Origin: Zygnema cylindricum
Lineage: Eukaryota > Streptophyta > Zygnematophyceae > Zygnematales > Zygnemataceae
NCBI GenBank assembly: GCA_037447655.1
Contig: JBBHKE010001060.1
Coordinates: forward strand, 101,123 to 118,522
Direction: 5' to 3'
DNA length: 17,400 nucleotides
Under the pieces are notes generated by a model, which was not told where the DNA came from, searched no databases, and saw nothing but the letters and a program-made list of their open reading frames with translations. A program made the translations under genes and the position numbers. Shown here one piece after another: positions 8,838 to 17,328 of the stretch; positions within the stretch are counted from its first letter, which is position 1; each line of letters starts with the position of its first letter.

Positions 8838-9160
8838 CATTCTTCATTTCTTTCTTCCTTTCTTTCTTCCTTTTCCTTCATCACTTCCTTCTTCATTTGC
8901 TTCTTTCTTCTACTTCATTTTGTAGTTTCTTCTCTTCCTTCATTTCTTCATTTTTTCTTCAATACTTTTCTTCTTCTTTCTTCTATTTCTTCATTTCTTT
9001 CCTTTCATCATTTTCTCCATTTCTTCTATTGACCAGCATCATTTCTTCTTTCTTCTTTCTCGGTTTCTTTTTCCATTTCTTTCTTTCTTCATTTCTTTCT
9101 TCATTCCTTTCTCTCTCTTTCTTCATTTTTTTTTTACTTATTCCCTCTATTCTTCGTTTC
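8838..9160 (-). repeat. Long TTC/TTTC pyrimidine tract, 3' of the synthetase gene
   Basis: About 320 bp is almost entirely C and T on the plus strand (TTCTTCATTTCTTTC-like units). It is therefore GAA/GAAA-rich on the sense strand of the minus-strand gene, starting three bases after its stop codon. It probably forms much of that gene's 3' UTR. Plus-strand open frames here are low-complexity Ser/Phe runs and are not taken as genes. Confidence 0.85.
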
Positions 9161-9162
9161 TT

Positions 9163-11555
9163 CTATTCATTACCATCATTTGTTTCCGATACCGGGGCCG
9201 GACGCCATAGAGTCCCATCTCCACCGTCCATCAACATAATTCCCTTTTCGGCGAGTTTTTGTCTCAATTCATCCGACCGTTTAAAATCTTTCGCCATTCT
9301 CGCTTCCGTTCTTTCTTCCATAAAAGACAATAATTGTTTTTCAGATAAATCTGCTCTTGTGAGAGCTAATAGTTTCAGTTCTTGAAGAATCTGCACATAC
9401 GGAAAAAGGATCAACATAAAAAAAAGACCAAATGTTTAAAAACAATAACAGTAAAAACAACAATAATAACATAAAGAAATCTCTTACTTTAATACTAAAC
9501 TCTAATAAGAGGATCAACGTATACATACAAATCATGTATTGAAGGAAATTTCACCTAAATTTTCTCATCTATTTTCCAGTTCTCAATACAGTTCTTGCTT
9601 TCATAAAAGACAATCATTGTTCTTCCGATAAATCTGCTTGAAAAGTTTTAAGGGCTAAAACTTTCAGTTCTTGAAGTATCTGAAAATTCTGAAAAATCAA
9701 CAGGGAAAAAAAACAAAGGGTACATTTCATATTCCCCTTTGTATGCTTTTAAATATAAAATCAAGGTTAGACCAGATCCATAGCGCGACGATTACAATGC
9801 TTTGTCGTTTAAAATTAAATTTCATAGAACTCTAGTAAGAGTATCAATATATACACACATCACGTGTACAAAAAAAATTCTTTAATATTTCCCAAAACAA
9901 ACTTTTCAGGTCCACATACACAATACATGCTGCAAATAAAACGATTGTAACAGAATATAACTTTCACCAAAAACTTCTCTAACGTTATTAAACCGTTTGT
10001 CAAGTCCGTTAACCGCTTGTGTAAGAATTTCGTAGACAAAACAAAAATTGTCTTTGAGTTTTTGGAAACAGTGTACATGCAAAGAGACCAGTCAAAAATG
10101 ATTTTCTCACCTTCCCAAATCCATCTGTTGGTAATCCAAAAACTGTCAGTAGTTTCAAAATTTCTTTAAAGAGTACTCGTAAAGACGGGATCCGGAATTT
10201 ATCTTTACGTCCCTGCATTTATAGCGCATAAACGGATCCCAAAACATGATATAGAATCAGTATATATTAAAACGGTAACATTTATCACCTCATTAGTCCT
10301 TCTAGGCCAGATTTTTTTGTGGTGAAAAGGGAAAATAAGATAGTGGCAACTACAAGAAATGACAATGGGAAAACAGCGTGGAAAATAAGTGGAATTGAAG
10401 TCATTCAGAGGAGAAAAATAAAATCCCCTATGGACAATAAAACACATCATAAGGGTGCCTCCTGCCCTTTGCCTTTGCCTTTCCCCTTCCCATTTCCTTT
10501 CCTTTTCTTCCATTTCTCATCTCTTTCCTTTCACCGTTCTTCTCCCTTTCCTTTCCCCTCCCTTTCCTTTTCCCCCTTTTCCTCCCTCCTTTCTTTTTTC
10601 TCCTCCCTTTCCCTTGTTTCCTCACCTTCTTCGTGTGGATAAGATCATTCATGTATTTTAATGGTTCCGAAAGTGCTGCAATAACCAATGAAGTGTGAAG
10701 GTCATCCGCCATAGCTTCGTGGAAAGCCTTTTGTAGCACTTTTGCTGCTGATTCTGCTTCTTTTCCGGGGTTTTTCTCTATCGTAGAATCAATTTCAGCT
10801 TCTAAAAGGAGTTTCGACGTGTCCTCTAAAACCTGTAAAAATCCAATAACAGATATCCAATAATACTACATAGCTTTAGTAACTCTCTATTGTGAGCTTA
10901 AAAAAGGAGTTTTGCAGTGTCAACACTTGTGCTTGATACATTTCAAACATCTCATGGAAACTCCAACACTTTATGAAAACTGTGATGTTTAGAATAGAAT
11001 CTTCAGCACTTCTAATAAAGACTTTCAGCATTACTGATACAAACTTGAACTCTTTTGACGATTTAAACACTTCATATGGAAACTTTGGCAGTTTTTTGTA
11101 CACTTGAGCACTTTTATTAAAAACACTTTAATACACCAAACTTTAATTGCTAACCAACACCCCACACCGGAGGACTATTATAATATATGTGTGCAGACAA
11201 AAAATAAAGGGAAAATTTGGAACAGCTTTTCACACATTTCTGAAGAGAAGAGTAGCAGGAAAACATGAAAAGCTCTAGATCAAAATAACTGACGTATAAA
11301 GCATACTGGTTTACCTGGTAGAGATAAAAAGTCCTGTCAGAGGCCTGTTCCAATTGACGTTGAGAATAGTTAATTGGGGAGCGATATTGTGTTCCGAGGA
11401 GAAACCAACGAAGAGCTGTTGGATGGTATTTTTCCAATACCTGGTAAAGCCATATTTTGCCTCTTAGAAAAAAAACCAAAAACTCCCTCTCCCTCTCTCT
11501 ATATGCCCTCTCCCTCTCTCTATATCTATATATGTAAGTGTGTGTGCACATATAC

Positions 11556-11604
<49 letters not shown>

Positions 11605-12749
11605 ACATCACAATAATAAAAGACCCATTGGAAATCTACAAAGTCTTAAGGGCAATTTAGTAATGGTAACTTGGGCAGTTACTGATACTTGAGAAACAGA
11701 AATCAGTTTCCTCAGTTTCTCTGTTTTTTTACAGAATCTAAACAGCAGGTAAGAAGCAATAATTTTGACAAACATATACCCGATCAAGCTGGTATAGATA
11801 TTTGAAAATCAACAGTCAAGATAAAAACCGTCCAATGCTAATTTGAACACTCAGATTTTTCTGGTAATGAGAACATTTGGTCATGGTATTGTGGGCTGTG
11901 TTAACAGGTCTATATCCTACGAGATGGTAATCTATACGATTATCCCAGGTAAAATGCATTCAACACTGACTTATTTTTTGTAATATTATTTTTTTAACTA
12001 GTTCAACGCAAACATTAAATACACTGGTTTAAACATGGTTTGAACCACACTAGTGGTAGTGAATGGCACAGAAGTGCACATACAACTAAAAGGCGTGACA
12101 TTATACCGCTTTAGTTTGTTTTATTTTTCCCAAACAAAGAAATAAAAACATAAGGACGGATAGAATACAATTATGTTGCATATGATACATATTGCATGCC
12201 CAAAATACAATTCTATGTGAGAACTACACCTGCCCATCGTTATGAGTGTGAAGGAGTTAACAGTATCAAAACGAAATTAGTCTAAATGATACTAATTTAG
12301 AGTAGGAAGGACGTGGCCAATTTGGGCCCACTCCTTTAGATATTATTATTAACACTAATTTGTGATTTTTGATTAAGAAAAATCGCAACCGAATTAAAGT
12401 TATTAACAGTAATAGCAATAGGCATCATACATTAGCACAAAATATAAAATCGGTAATTGTTTCTTACCTGCCTGATAGTGAAGAAGTTTCCAAGAGATTT
12501 TGACATCTTCTCCTTGTCCACGTTTACAAATCCGTTATGAAGCCAATATCCGACATGACTATCGCAACAAGCCGCTCGACTTTGAGCAAGTTCGTTCTCA
12601 TGATGAGGAAAAACGAGGTCTCTCCCTCCCCCATGAATATCAAAAGAATGTGACAAGTGCCGTGCACTCATTGCACTACATTCAATATGCCATCCTGGTC
12701 GTCCAAATCCCCAAGGACTCGACCAAGATATCTCACCAGGCTTAGCACC
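9163..12749 (-). CDS. CysRS: Cysteinyl-tRNA synthetase, C-terminal 314 residues (5' half not found)
   Basis: Exons in transcript order are 12749-12468, 11440-11315, 10832-10626, 10212-10111 and 9390-9163 (TAG at 9165-9163). All introns are phase 0 with GT...AG ends. The product would charge tRNA-Cys with cysteine. Visible landmarks are [49 protein letters not shown], the linker [12 protein letters not shown], the DALR-like helical region ([18 protein letters not shown]), and a C-terminal tail ending in [12 protein letters not shown]. Zinc ligands C24, H49 and E53 keep the spacing of bacterial C209/H234/E238. The catalytic HIGH motif and the first zinc Cys, which belong in the N-terminal half, are absent. 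No matching exon was seen from 12750 to 15711, where a RUS exon begins. It is therefore either a broken gene, one interrupted by other genes, or part of a chimeric transcript. Confidence 0.88.
9391..10110 (-). other. Last intron of the synthetase gene
   Basis: A 720-bp phase-0 intron, donor GTGAG (10110-10106), acceptor TGTGCAG ending at 9391. It contains the decayed copy of the final exon at 9589-9868. The part from 9869 to 10110 is AT-rich without further structure. Confidence 0.8.
9589..9868 (-). pseudogene. Decayed duplicate of the last synthetase exon, with acceptor
   Basis: This segment resembles 9306-9538, which spans the start of the real last exon and its upstream intron. The real acceptor is at 9391 and the copy's is at 9680, preceded by TTCAGAATTTTCAG, so a usable AG remains. 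From 9679 it codes [21 protein letters not shown]-stop, against [18 protein letters not shown] in the true exon, with a 6-nt in-frame insertion. The stop TGA (9616-9614) replaces the Leu codon TTA. Downstream intron sequence (CTCTARTAAGAG, then ATCATGTA/ATCACGTGTA) is also duplicated. It could act as an alternative terminal exon giving a protein about 54 residues shorter. Confidence 0.8.
10456..10620 (-). repeat. Pyrimidine tract in a synthetase intron
   Basis: C/T-rich on the plus strand (CCTTTCCCCTTCC-type units), so G/A-rich on the sense strand. It starts only a few bases downstream of the donor at 10625. It fills much of the 413-bp intron 10213-10625. Open frames here are low complexity. 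Confidence 0.85.
10833..11314 (-). other. Intron of the synthetase gene
   Basis: A 482-bp phase-0 intron, donor GTAAACC (from 11314), acceptor TTTTTACAG ending at 10833. AT-rich; nothing else is identified. Confidence 0.75.
11484..11602. repeat. Compound microsatellite CT / TA / (CA)17
   Basis: Two copies of CCCTCTCCCTCTCTCTATAT are followed by TA-rich and GTGTGT sequence, then (CA)17 at 11569-11602. Being intronic and simple-sequence, it accounts for the open frames seen across it on both strands. Confidence 0.95.
12225..12429. mobile_element. MITE of the TACACC family, copy in synthetase intron
   Basis: A 205-bp segment starts TACACCTGCCCATCGTTATG and ends TTAACAGTAATAG...GGCATCATA. The right end, reversed, reads TATGATGCCTATTGCTATTA, matching the left end in part. 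Its interior aligns with the copy at 12839-13030: both have GAGT-TG-(A)GGAGTTA near the left and CACTCCTTTA in the middle. TA is found at both ends. It is diverged and has no coding capacity. Confidence 0.6.
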
Positions 12750-12838
12750 CTGGCAAAAATACATAACAACAAATTAGTAAACCTAAGGTACCTATTACAG
12801 CTATTACATCTATTAAACCTGTTATAATATTATTACAT

Positions 12839-13030
12839 TACACGCCATTAGAGTTTGGGAGTTAAAAATGCTAAAGCTGTATAGGTACTAACAACATCAA
12901 TTTATAGTTGGATGAGTTGGCTCATGTTGGGACACTCCTTTAATTGATTTTAAAAACACTTCAATGTTCTTGGTCAAAAAAACCTGTCAATGGATGAGAG
13001 TTATCGACACTAATAGCGTTGAAAGGTGTA
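12839..13030. mobile_element. MITE of the TACACC family, copy upstream of the synthetase exons
   Basis: A 192-bp segment starts TACACGCCATTAGAGTTTGG and ends GACACTAATAGCGTTGAAAGGTGTA. Reversed, the right end begins TACACCTTTCAACGCTATTA. It aligns along most of its length with 12225-12429 at roughly two thirds identity by eye. It occupies most of the 350 bp between the coiled-coil frame and the first visible synthetase exon. Confidence 0.6.
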
Positions 13031-13102
13031 AAATGTTATGTATTTTTTGAATACATTACATTCACCTTATATTACACAGCCAATTATGAAAGAGCTAACA
13101 GT

Positions 13103-13666
13103 TCACACAAAAAAATAAAACAAGAAAAAAATAAAAAATAAGCACCAGTTAACTATATCTCTCTCTCTTTCTCTCTCCCTCTCTCGCTCTCTCTCTTCCT
13201 CAAACAAAGCTTTTTTTATTTCTTTCCCGCCAGAATTTTCTTTAGTTGATTTATCCTCTTTCTCCAGATAATTTGGAGATGCAGAAGTTCCTTTCTTTTC
13301 TCTCCCTAATTTTTCTTTTCCCCTAAATTTCTGCTTCTCCCTTCTAAGCTTTCGAATCTCCGTTTCAAGACTTAAAACTTTTTCAGAAAGCTCTTCCTGG
13401 AATTCAACCAACCCTAATACTTCCAAGTATTTCACTTCCTTTTCCTTGATTTCTTCTTCATATTTTTCTTTTTGATACAATAATTCTTCTTCGAACCTTT
13501 CTTTTTCACACAATAAAGAATTATTTGCTGTCTCTAATTTGTATTCAAGATCTTTTACTTTCTGTTTCAAAATCTCACAGTCACAAGCATTCGCCATTCC
13601 TTCCTTAGTACTTGCCAGGTCACCGATTTTTAAAAAAATTCCGTACGAATCACCTTTCGCCTCCAT
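13103..13666 (-). CDS. Coiled-coil protein of unknown function (or first exon of a longer gene)
   Basis: One open frame of 187 residues starts at ATG 13666-13664. I do not recognise a family. Residues about 28-125 are rich in E, K and L with heptad-like spacing (EILKQKVKDLEYKLE, EKYEEEIKEKEVKYLE, EKVLSLETEIRKL), predicting a coiled coil. Residues 125-155 are charged and Ser-rich. The tail is an (ER)n run from a GA microsatellite, then a hydrophobic stretch (CLFFIFFLFYFF) from A/T-rich DNA; these look like recent additions or intron sequence read through. TATA box and telo-box lie upstream in good order. The stop is followed by AT-rich sequence with TGTAA motifs that could serve polyadenylation. 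It sits between the RUS gene and the synthetase exons on the same strand. No strong phase-0 donor into the synthetase exon at 12749 was seen, so fusion is unproven. Confidence 0.6.
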   Translation of the reverse strand: MEAKGDSYGIFLKIGDLASTKEGMANACDCEILKQKVKDLEYKLETANNSLLCEKERFEEELLYQKEKYEEEIKEKEVKYLEVLGLVEFQEELSEKVLSLETEIRKLRREKQKFRGKEKLGREKKGTSASPNYLEKEDKSTKENSGGKEIKKALFEEERERERERERERDIVNWCLFFIFFLFYFFV

Positions 13667-13707
13667 CCGTACACCGAATCCTCGCTCTGCCGTACCTCTA
13701 TTTTCTC

Positions 13708-13740
13708 AAAACCCTAATTCTTGAACAAAAGCTTTATATA
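13708..13740 (-). promoter_or_regulatory. TATA box and telo-box of the coiled-coil gene
   Basis: On the minus strand TATATAAAG lies at 13740-13732. The plant telo-box AAACCCTAA (plus strand) is at 13708-13716. The ATG follows at 13666, about 66-74 bases below the TATA box. Transcription would be expected to start near 13705, giving a 5' UTR of about 40 nt. Telo-boxes near start sites are common in plant housekeeping and growth-related promoters. Confidence 0.65.
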
Positions 13741-13741
13741 C

Positions 13742-15599
13742 ATGGAAAACAAAAAAAAAAAAAACAATTTGAACAGAAATCATACGCTATCTTTCCAGAA
13801 TCAGGACAAAATACGGGAGATATGTAGTTTCTTTCCATCTTTCCCTATTTTTCCACAAAACAATGGCCGACATGCAAGAACAAGCCATGGCCTTCCTGTC
13901 GACTCTGAGAAGGAATGTACGGCATGAAAATACGGGTGTACGGCGTACGAATAAATCGTTTTCACTTTAAAAGTACATATCGCAACTTCGATTGGTTTCT
14001 TACAGAAAAGCACGTTCTTTTACAGTCGCTAAAGAAAGACTTTATTATCAGAAACGCGACAGTAAAACCACATACTTTAAAGTCTTTAACCGTTGCTTTC
14101 TTAATAAAATCGTTTTAATCTCAGTCCGAGGGGCTGGACATTTACGGGTATTTCTAGCCATTAACCATATTTAGTGTGGTTTCAAGTGGCTTGAGAAGTT
14201 GACGGGTAAAGAATTACCGTACATTTCTTAACTGTACTGTTCACATTTTCTGTTAGCCCTTAACGGGCTTAACGTTGTTGTTTTGGTCCTCAAAGATAAT
14301 TACTGTAAACCACGCTATTTTTTGTGCAGGCTCCAAATTTGGAGTAACTGAAATTTTGCGTAATTGTTGTACATGTAAATTGTGAGATCAGTAACGCATT
14401 TCTGTAAATCTTAAAATAATGTTACGTTGTAAGCTTTACACACAAATTCCTTCAACCAATACCTGGACTTGTGAAATTTAGAAATTTCCTATTGATTAAA
14501 AATGTAAGCTTTTTATTGTGAAGATATACTAAGTTTTGTTAAAAATAAGTAATTTTTTACCATTAAGTCTTTTTTTTTTCTTTGTCTCTTCAATTCCTGT
14601 TCTCTTTTTGCACACTTTGATTTTTTAATTGGAAAATTGTGATGGAAAGGAAAGGCTCTTTACTTTTGTACCGACATAAGTGCCTGGAAGGAAAATACTC
14701 AAAATTGGTGTAAGAGGTGAAAAGAGCTTTTTCTTGTGTCACGTCACAAGATGTAATAAGAAAAAGAAGCAAACATACAATCAAATTTGAACTTCTAAGA
14801 AATGCATATATTACAACTGTGCATTGCTATTAAAGTTAATGAATTTGTCCACCCCTTAAATCAGCTTTTCTCGGTGCACACCTTGCCCTTTCCATCACGA
14901 TCGTTGGAGAGAAAAAGGGGAATCCGATAAGTGTGCACGGTGAAAGGTGAGTTTAGAAGCTAAAAACCACCACACCAACACCATGGGTTTAATGTGCGAA
15001 AACAATTAGGAACCCTATGGTGTCCGATATACACTGAAAATTTCGTTTGGTACGTGTCCAGCATGGCTTAACACTATATAGCGTTTCAAATTGAGTAAAC
15101 ATTTAATTGACATGTTAATTGGTGTTACTTGATGTTAATTTCACGTTAATTTATGTTGTAAGAAATTTAAGGCATATGTCAACTTTCAATGGAGTTTTTA
15201 AGAAATGTAAAGAGAGACTAAATATTCAAACGGACTTTTTTAAATATTTCTGCAAAACAACTCGAATTCAAACATCTAATCTTTGTCGAATAGCTCATAA
15301 AAGAAACCGTAAACCAAGCCGTAATCCTCACTTAAGATAATAGAAATTAAAAATATGAAATATATAATATATAGAAACAATATGAAAACTTTTTATTCAT
15401 CAAAAATAGGAAACAGATTTACGATAAAAACAGAAAAATTAAAGGCAACAAAGTCCAAAGGTCTTACCGTGGAAAAAAAAAACACATAAAAAAAAATAGT
15501 AGAGATGCACGAATTCAATTTCCTTTGTACCAAATTTCTGTAATTAGCGTTTTCTACTAAATAAAAAAAAAAAACATTTGACATTTAAAACATCGTCAA
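13742..15599. other. AT-rich intergenic region without recognised genes
   Basis: Examined on both strands for the missing synthetase N-terminal exons (HIGH, FTDVDD, ADFALWK-type motifs); none was seen. Short open frames here lack family similarity. Weak inverted repeats occur: TTTTACAGTCGC at 14018-14029 against GCGACAGTAAAA at 14056-14067 (one mismatch), GTTAGCCC/GGGCTTAAC near 14253-14274, and a GTGCACAC-containing pair near 14873-14942. No tRNA or rRNA is apparent. Confidence 0.55.
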
Positions 15600-15637
15600 G
15601 TTGTCAAAAAAGTTGTCAAAAAAGTTGTCAAAAAAAT
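15600..15637 (+). repeat. 12-bp tandem repeat GTTGTCAAAAAA x3
   Basis: Three consecutive copies of GTTGTCAAAAAA, the last with a changed first base, lie about 75 bp beyond the stop codon of the minus-strand RUS gene. They may be in its 3' UTR. Confidence 0.9.
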
Positions 15638-15711
15638 TGTAGAAAAAACAAAAGCCAACTAATGAAAAAAAAATCATGCCCATTTTTTCTTTTTCTATTT
15701 CATTTATCTAT

Positions 15712-16545
15712 TTATTTGTCTTTTTCTGTCTCCACCACCGACCAATCGGCTCGCCATTCTCCGGGAGAGAGGAGAACTCGATTTACCGCCCATCCCGATT
15801 CTTCGAGCTGAAAAAAAAAAGAAAAAAACAAAACAAAAAAAAACACACCAACAACAGCAAAAATTAGTGTTGTCTATCGAGGACTTCTCTCGAAATTTTC
15901 AATATGGCATTAATTTTTGATCCCCCGGATACACGATACAAAGTTTCCGTATCAAGGTTGATATTCAATGCACGGGCAAAAAAAAAAAAAAAGGTGAAGA
16001 ATAAAAAGAGAAAAAAAGAGAAGAGTGAGCGCCTCCGGCTGTCCATATCCATAAAAATAAAAAGGACGGTCACGATTTTAGGGTTTTCTAGAAACCTTAA
16101 ATCATGTCAAAAACCGTATCTTAATTATTTTTTTCGATAATTATCAATTATGGTCATTTTTAACTTATCTCTCAAGTATACCACCGTGAATCGCTATTAT
16201 ACCAATAGTAAAAAAATTATATGACTATTAGTATATATAGAATTATATTAAACTATATGATATTAGAGTAAAAAAACTCGTAGAGTGGCGTTTATATTAG
16301 TATTGCTTAGTTTAATCGAGTTCCGAATGATGAAGATGGTTTTGACGGTTTAAAGAATTATCATTTTTGTGGTGAGAGCGTAACATAAACCGGCACCAAA
16401 TTAGTGTTGTTAACACTAATATGATTCAGAGTGTACCAACACTTTTGGCGACATATATATACATATGTACTGTATATGTACATATATACATATACATAAA
16501 TACATATACATATACATATATACATATACATACACATACACACAC

Positions 16546-16576
<31 letters not shown>

Positions 16577-16867
16577 TAACATATACACATGCTACACATA
16601 CACATACACAATGATATAATATATAACACACACACACATGCGCATACTGCGTGCACGTGCGTGCGCATGCGCGTGCTGCGAGCGATGCGTATGATGATGA
16701 TGATATACACATACACATATGCATACGCGTGCTGCATGCGCGGTCTGCGTGCATGCGCGATGCTGCGTGCGCATGCTGCGGTGCGCACATACATGCGCGT
16801 CGCGACAACTGCAATGCGCATATGCTGCATGCCGCATGCACGTGCGCGTGCCATTGCTTGCGTGCAC

Positions 16868-16944
<77 letters not shown>

Positions 16945-17262
16945 TGGCGCTGTAATAATTTCAAAGATGACCCAAAAAATAAACATTGAAAAAAAAAAAC
17001 GGAAAGTTAGGGGCCAAAAAAAAAAAAAAAAAAGTTTTACCGAAGTAATAAAAGTCGGGAACGTTTCTTTTTGCCATTTTTGAGCCGATAATTCCGCGGC
17101 ATCATCTCCGAAATCTGTCGGAGTTCCATGTTTAACAGTTTCCGTAAAACATAACTCCTCCGTTAACTGAAGAGAATGCACATAAGCTTCCAGCATTTCT
17201 GCTGACGTGGCATTTCTATGGAGAACCACAAAAACAGTTCCGTTTTTTAAAATAAGAAGGTA
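15712..17262 (-). CDS. RUS: ROOT UVB SENSITIVE (RUS, DUF647) family protein, last two exons
   Basis: The penultimate exon runs from about 17262 to 17041 and the last exon from 15807 to 15712 (TAA 15714-15712). The intron 17040-15808 has donor GTAAAAC and acceptor TTTTTTTTCAG. The join is phase 0. The product reads KYLLILKNGTVFVVLHRNAT, then EMLEAYVHSLQL, then a segment containing FPTFITS joined to LEESGWAVNRVLLSPGEWRADW. This matches the C-terminal region shared by plant RUS proteins and human RUSF1: YLL...VVL..A, H.L.L, then FP-x-F with L and GW at the same spacing, and WRA.W. Plant RUS proteins act in UV-B sensing in roots, auxin transport and vitamin B6-linked development; the biochemical activity is not established. 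The catalytically uncharacterised N-terminal DUF647 core lies right of the window. The 5' boundary of the upstream exon is uncertain because no AG precedes KYLL closely. Confidence 0.8.
16179..16435. mobile_element. MITE of the TACACC family in the RUS intron
   Basis: A 257-bp AT-rich segment starts TACCACCGTGAATCGCTATTA and ends GTTAACACTAATATGATTCAGAGTGTA. Reversed, the right end is TACACTCTGAATCATATTAG, so the two ends share TGAATC and ATTA at the same places. An inner hairpin ATTAGTGTT/AACACTAAT lies at 16400-16420. The right end matches the element at 6491 (GTTAACACTAATA) and the copy at 12839 (GACACTAATAG). TA at both ends. Confidence 0.6.
16452..16937. repeat. Alternating purine/pyrimidine microsatellite, about 480 bp
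   Basis: From 16452 to about 16625 the sequence is CATATA and CACATA repeats, then (CA)n. At 16637-16868 it becomes a GC-rich mosaic of TGCGCA, GCATGC and GTGCGC words, then returns to CATATA, (TA)n at about 16896-16930 and (ATA)n. Almost every step alternates purine and pyrimidine, on both strands. It lies inside the RUS intron; the long open frames through it on both strands are repeat artefacts. Confidence 0.9.
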
Positions 17263-17328
17263 TTTACATGAAAAAAAAAAAAAGGGAAAGAGAAGGGAGG
17301 GGAGGGGAGGGGAGAGGAGGGGGGGACA
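17263..17328 (-). repeat. Pyrimidine tract (sense strand) before a RUS exon
   Basis: On the plus strand: A13, then GGGAAAGAGAAGGGAGGGG-like purines, ending in a G run. On the sense strand of the RUS gene this is a long C/T tract directly before the exon, placed as a splice pyrimidine tract would be. It is open in the RUS frame, but it contains no AG. Confidence 0.75.

Larger units (their letters stand above)
11441..12467 (-). other. Longest synthetase intron
   Basis: A 1027-bp phase-0 intron directly after the KMSKS exon, donor GTAAG (from 12467), acceptor GGCTTTACCAG ending at 11441. It contains a microsatellite (11484-11602) near its 3' end and a MITE-like element (12225-12429) near its 5' end. 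The remaining 620 bp between them shows nothing coding. Confidence 0.78.

Noticed and set aside
8701-9385. Plus-strand Ser/Phe-rich frames
   Set aside because: They arise from the TTC/TTTC tract and the antisense of the last synthetase exon.
13708-13716. AAACCCTAA as a telomere remnant
   Set aside because: A single copy in promoter position; a telo-box is the simpler reading.
14018-14067. TTTTACAGTCGC inverted repeat as an element or RNA hairpin gene
   Set aside because: Only 12-bp arms with one mismatch, and no matching ends or duplications around it.
15864-16073. Minus-strand frame with ARALNINLDTETLYRVSGG, inside the RUS intron
   Set aside because: It looks more complex than repeats, but it has no recognised similarity. 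The RUS sequence joins perfectly without it (FPTFITS to LEESGW at the family spacing), so it is not supported as an exon.
16416-17229. Long open frames on both strands through the CATATA/TGCGCA repeat
   Set aside because: They are translations of a microsatellite with short periodic residues. Only the 5' part of the minus-strand frame (above 17041) has RUS similarity, and it ends at a donor site.
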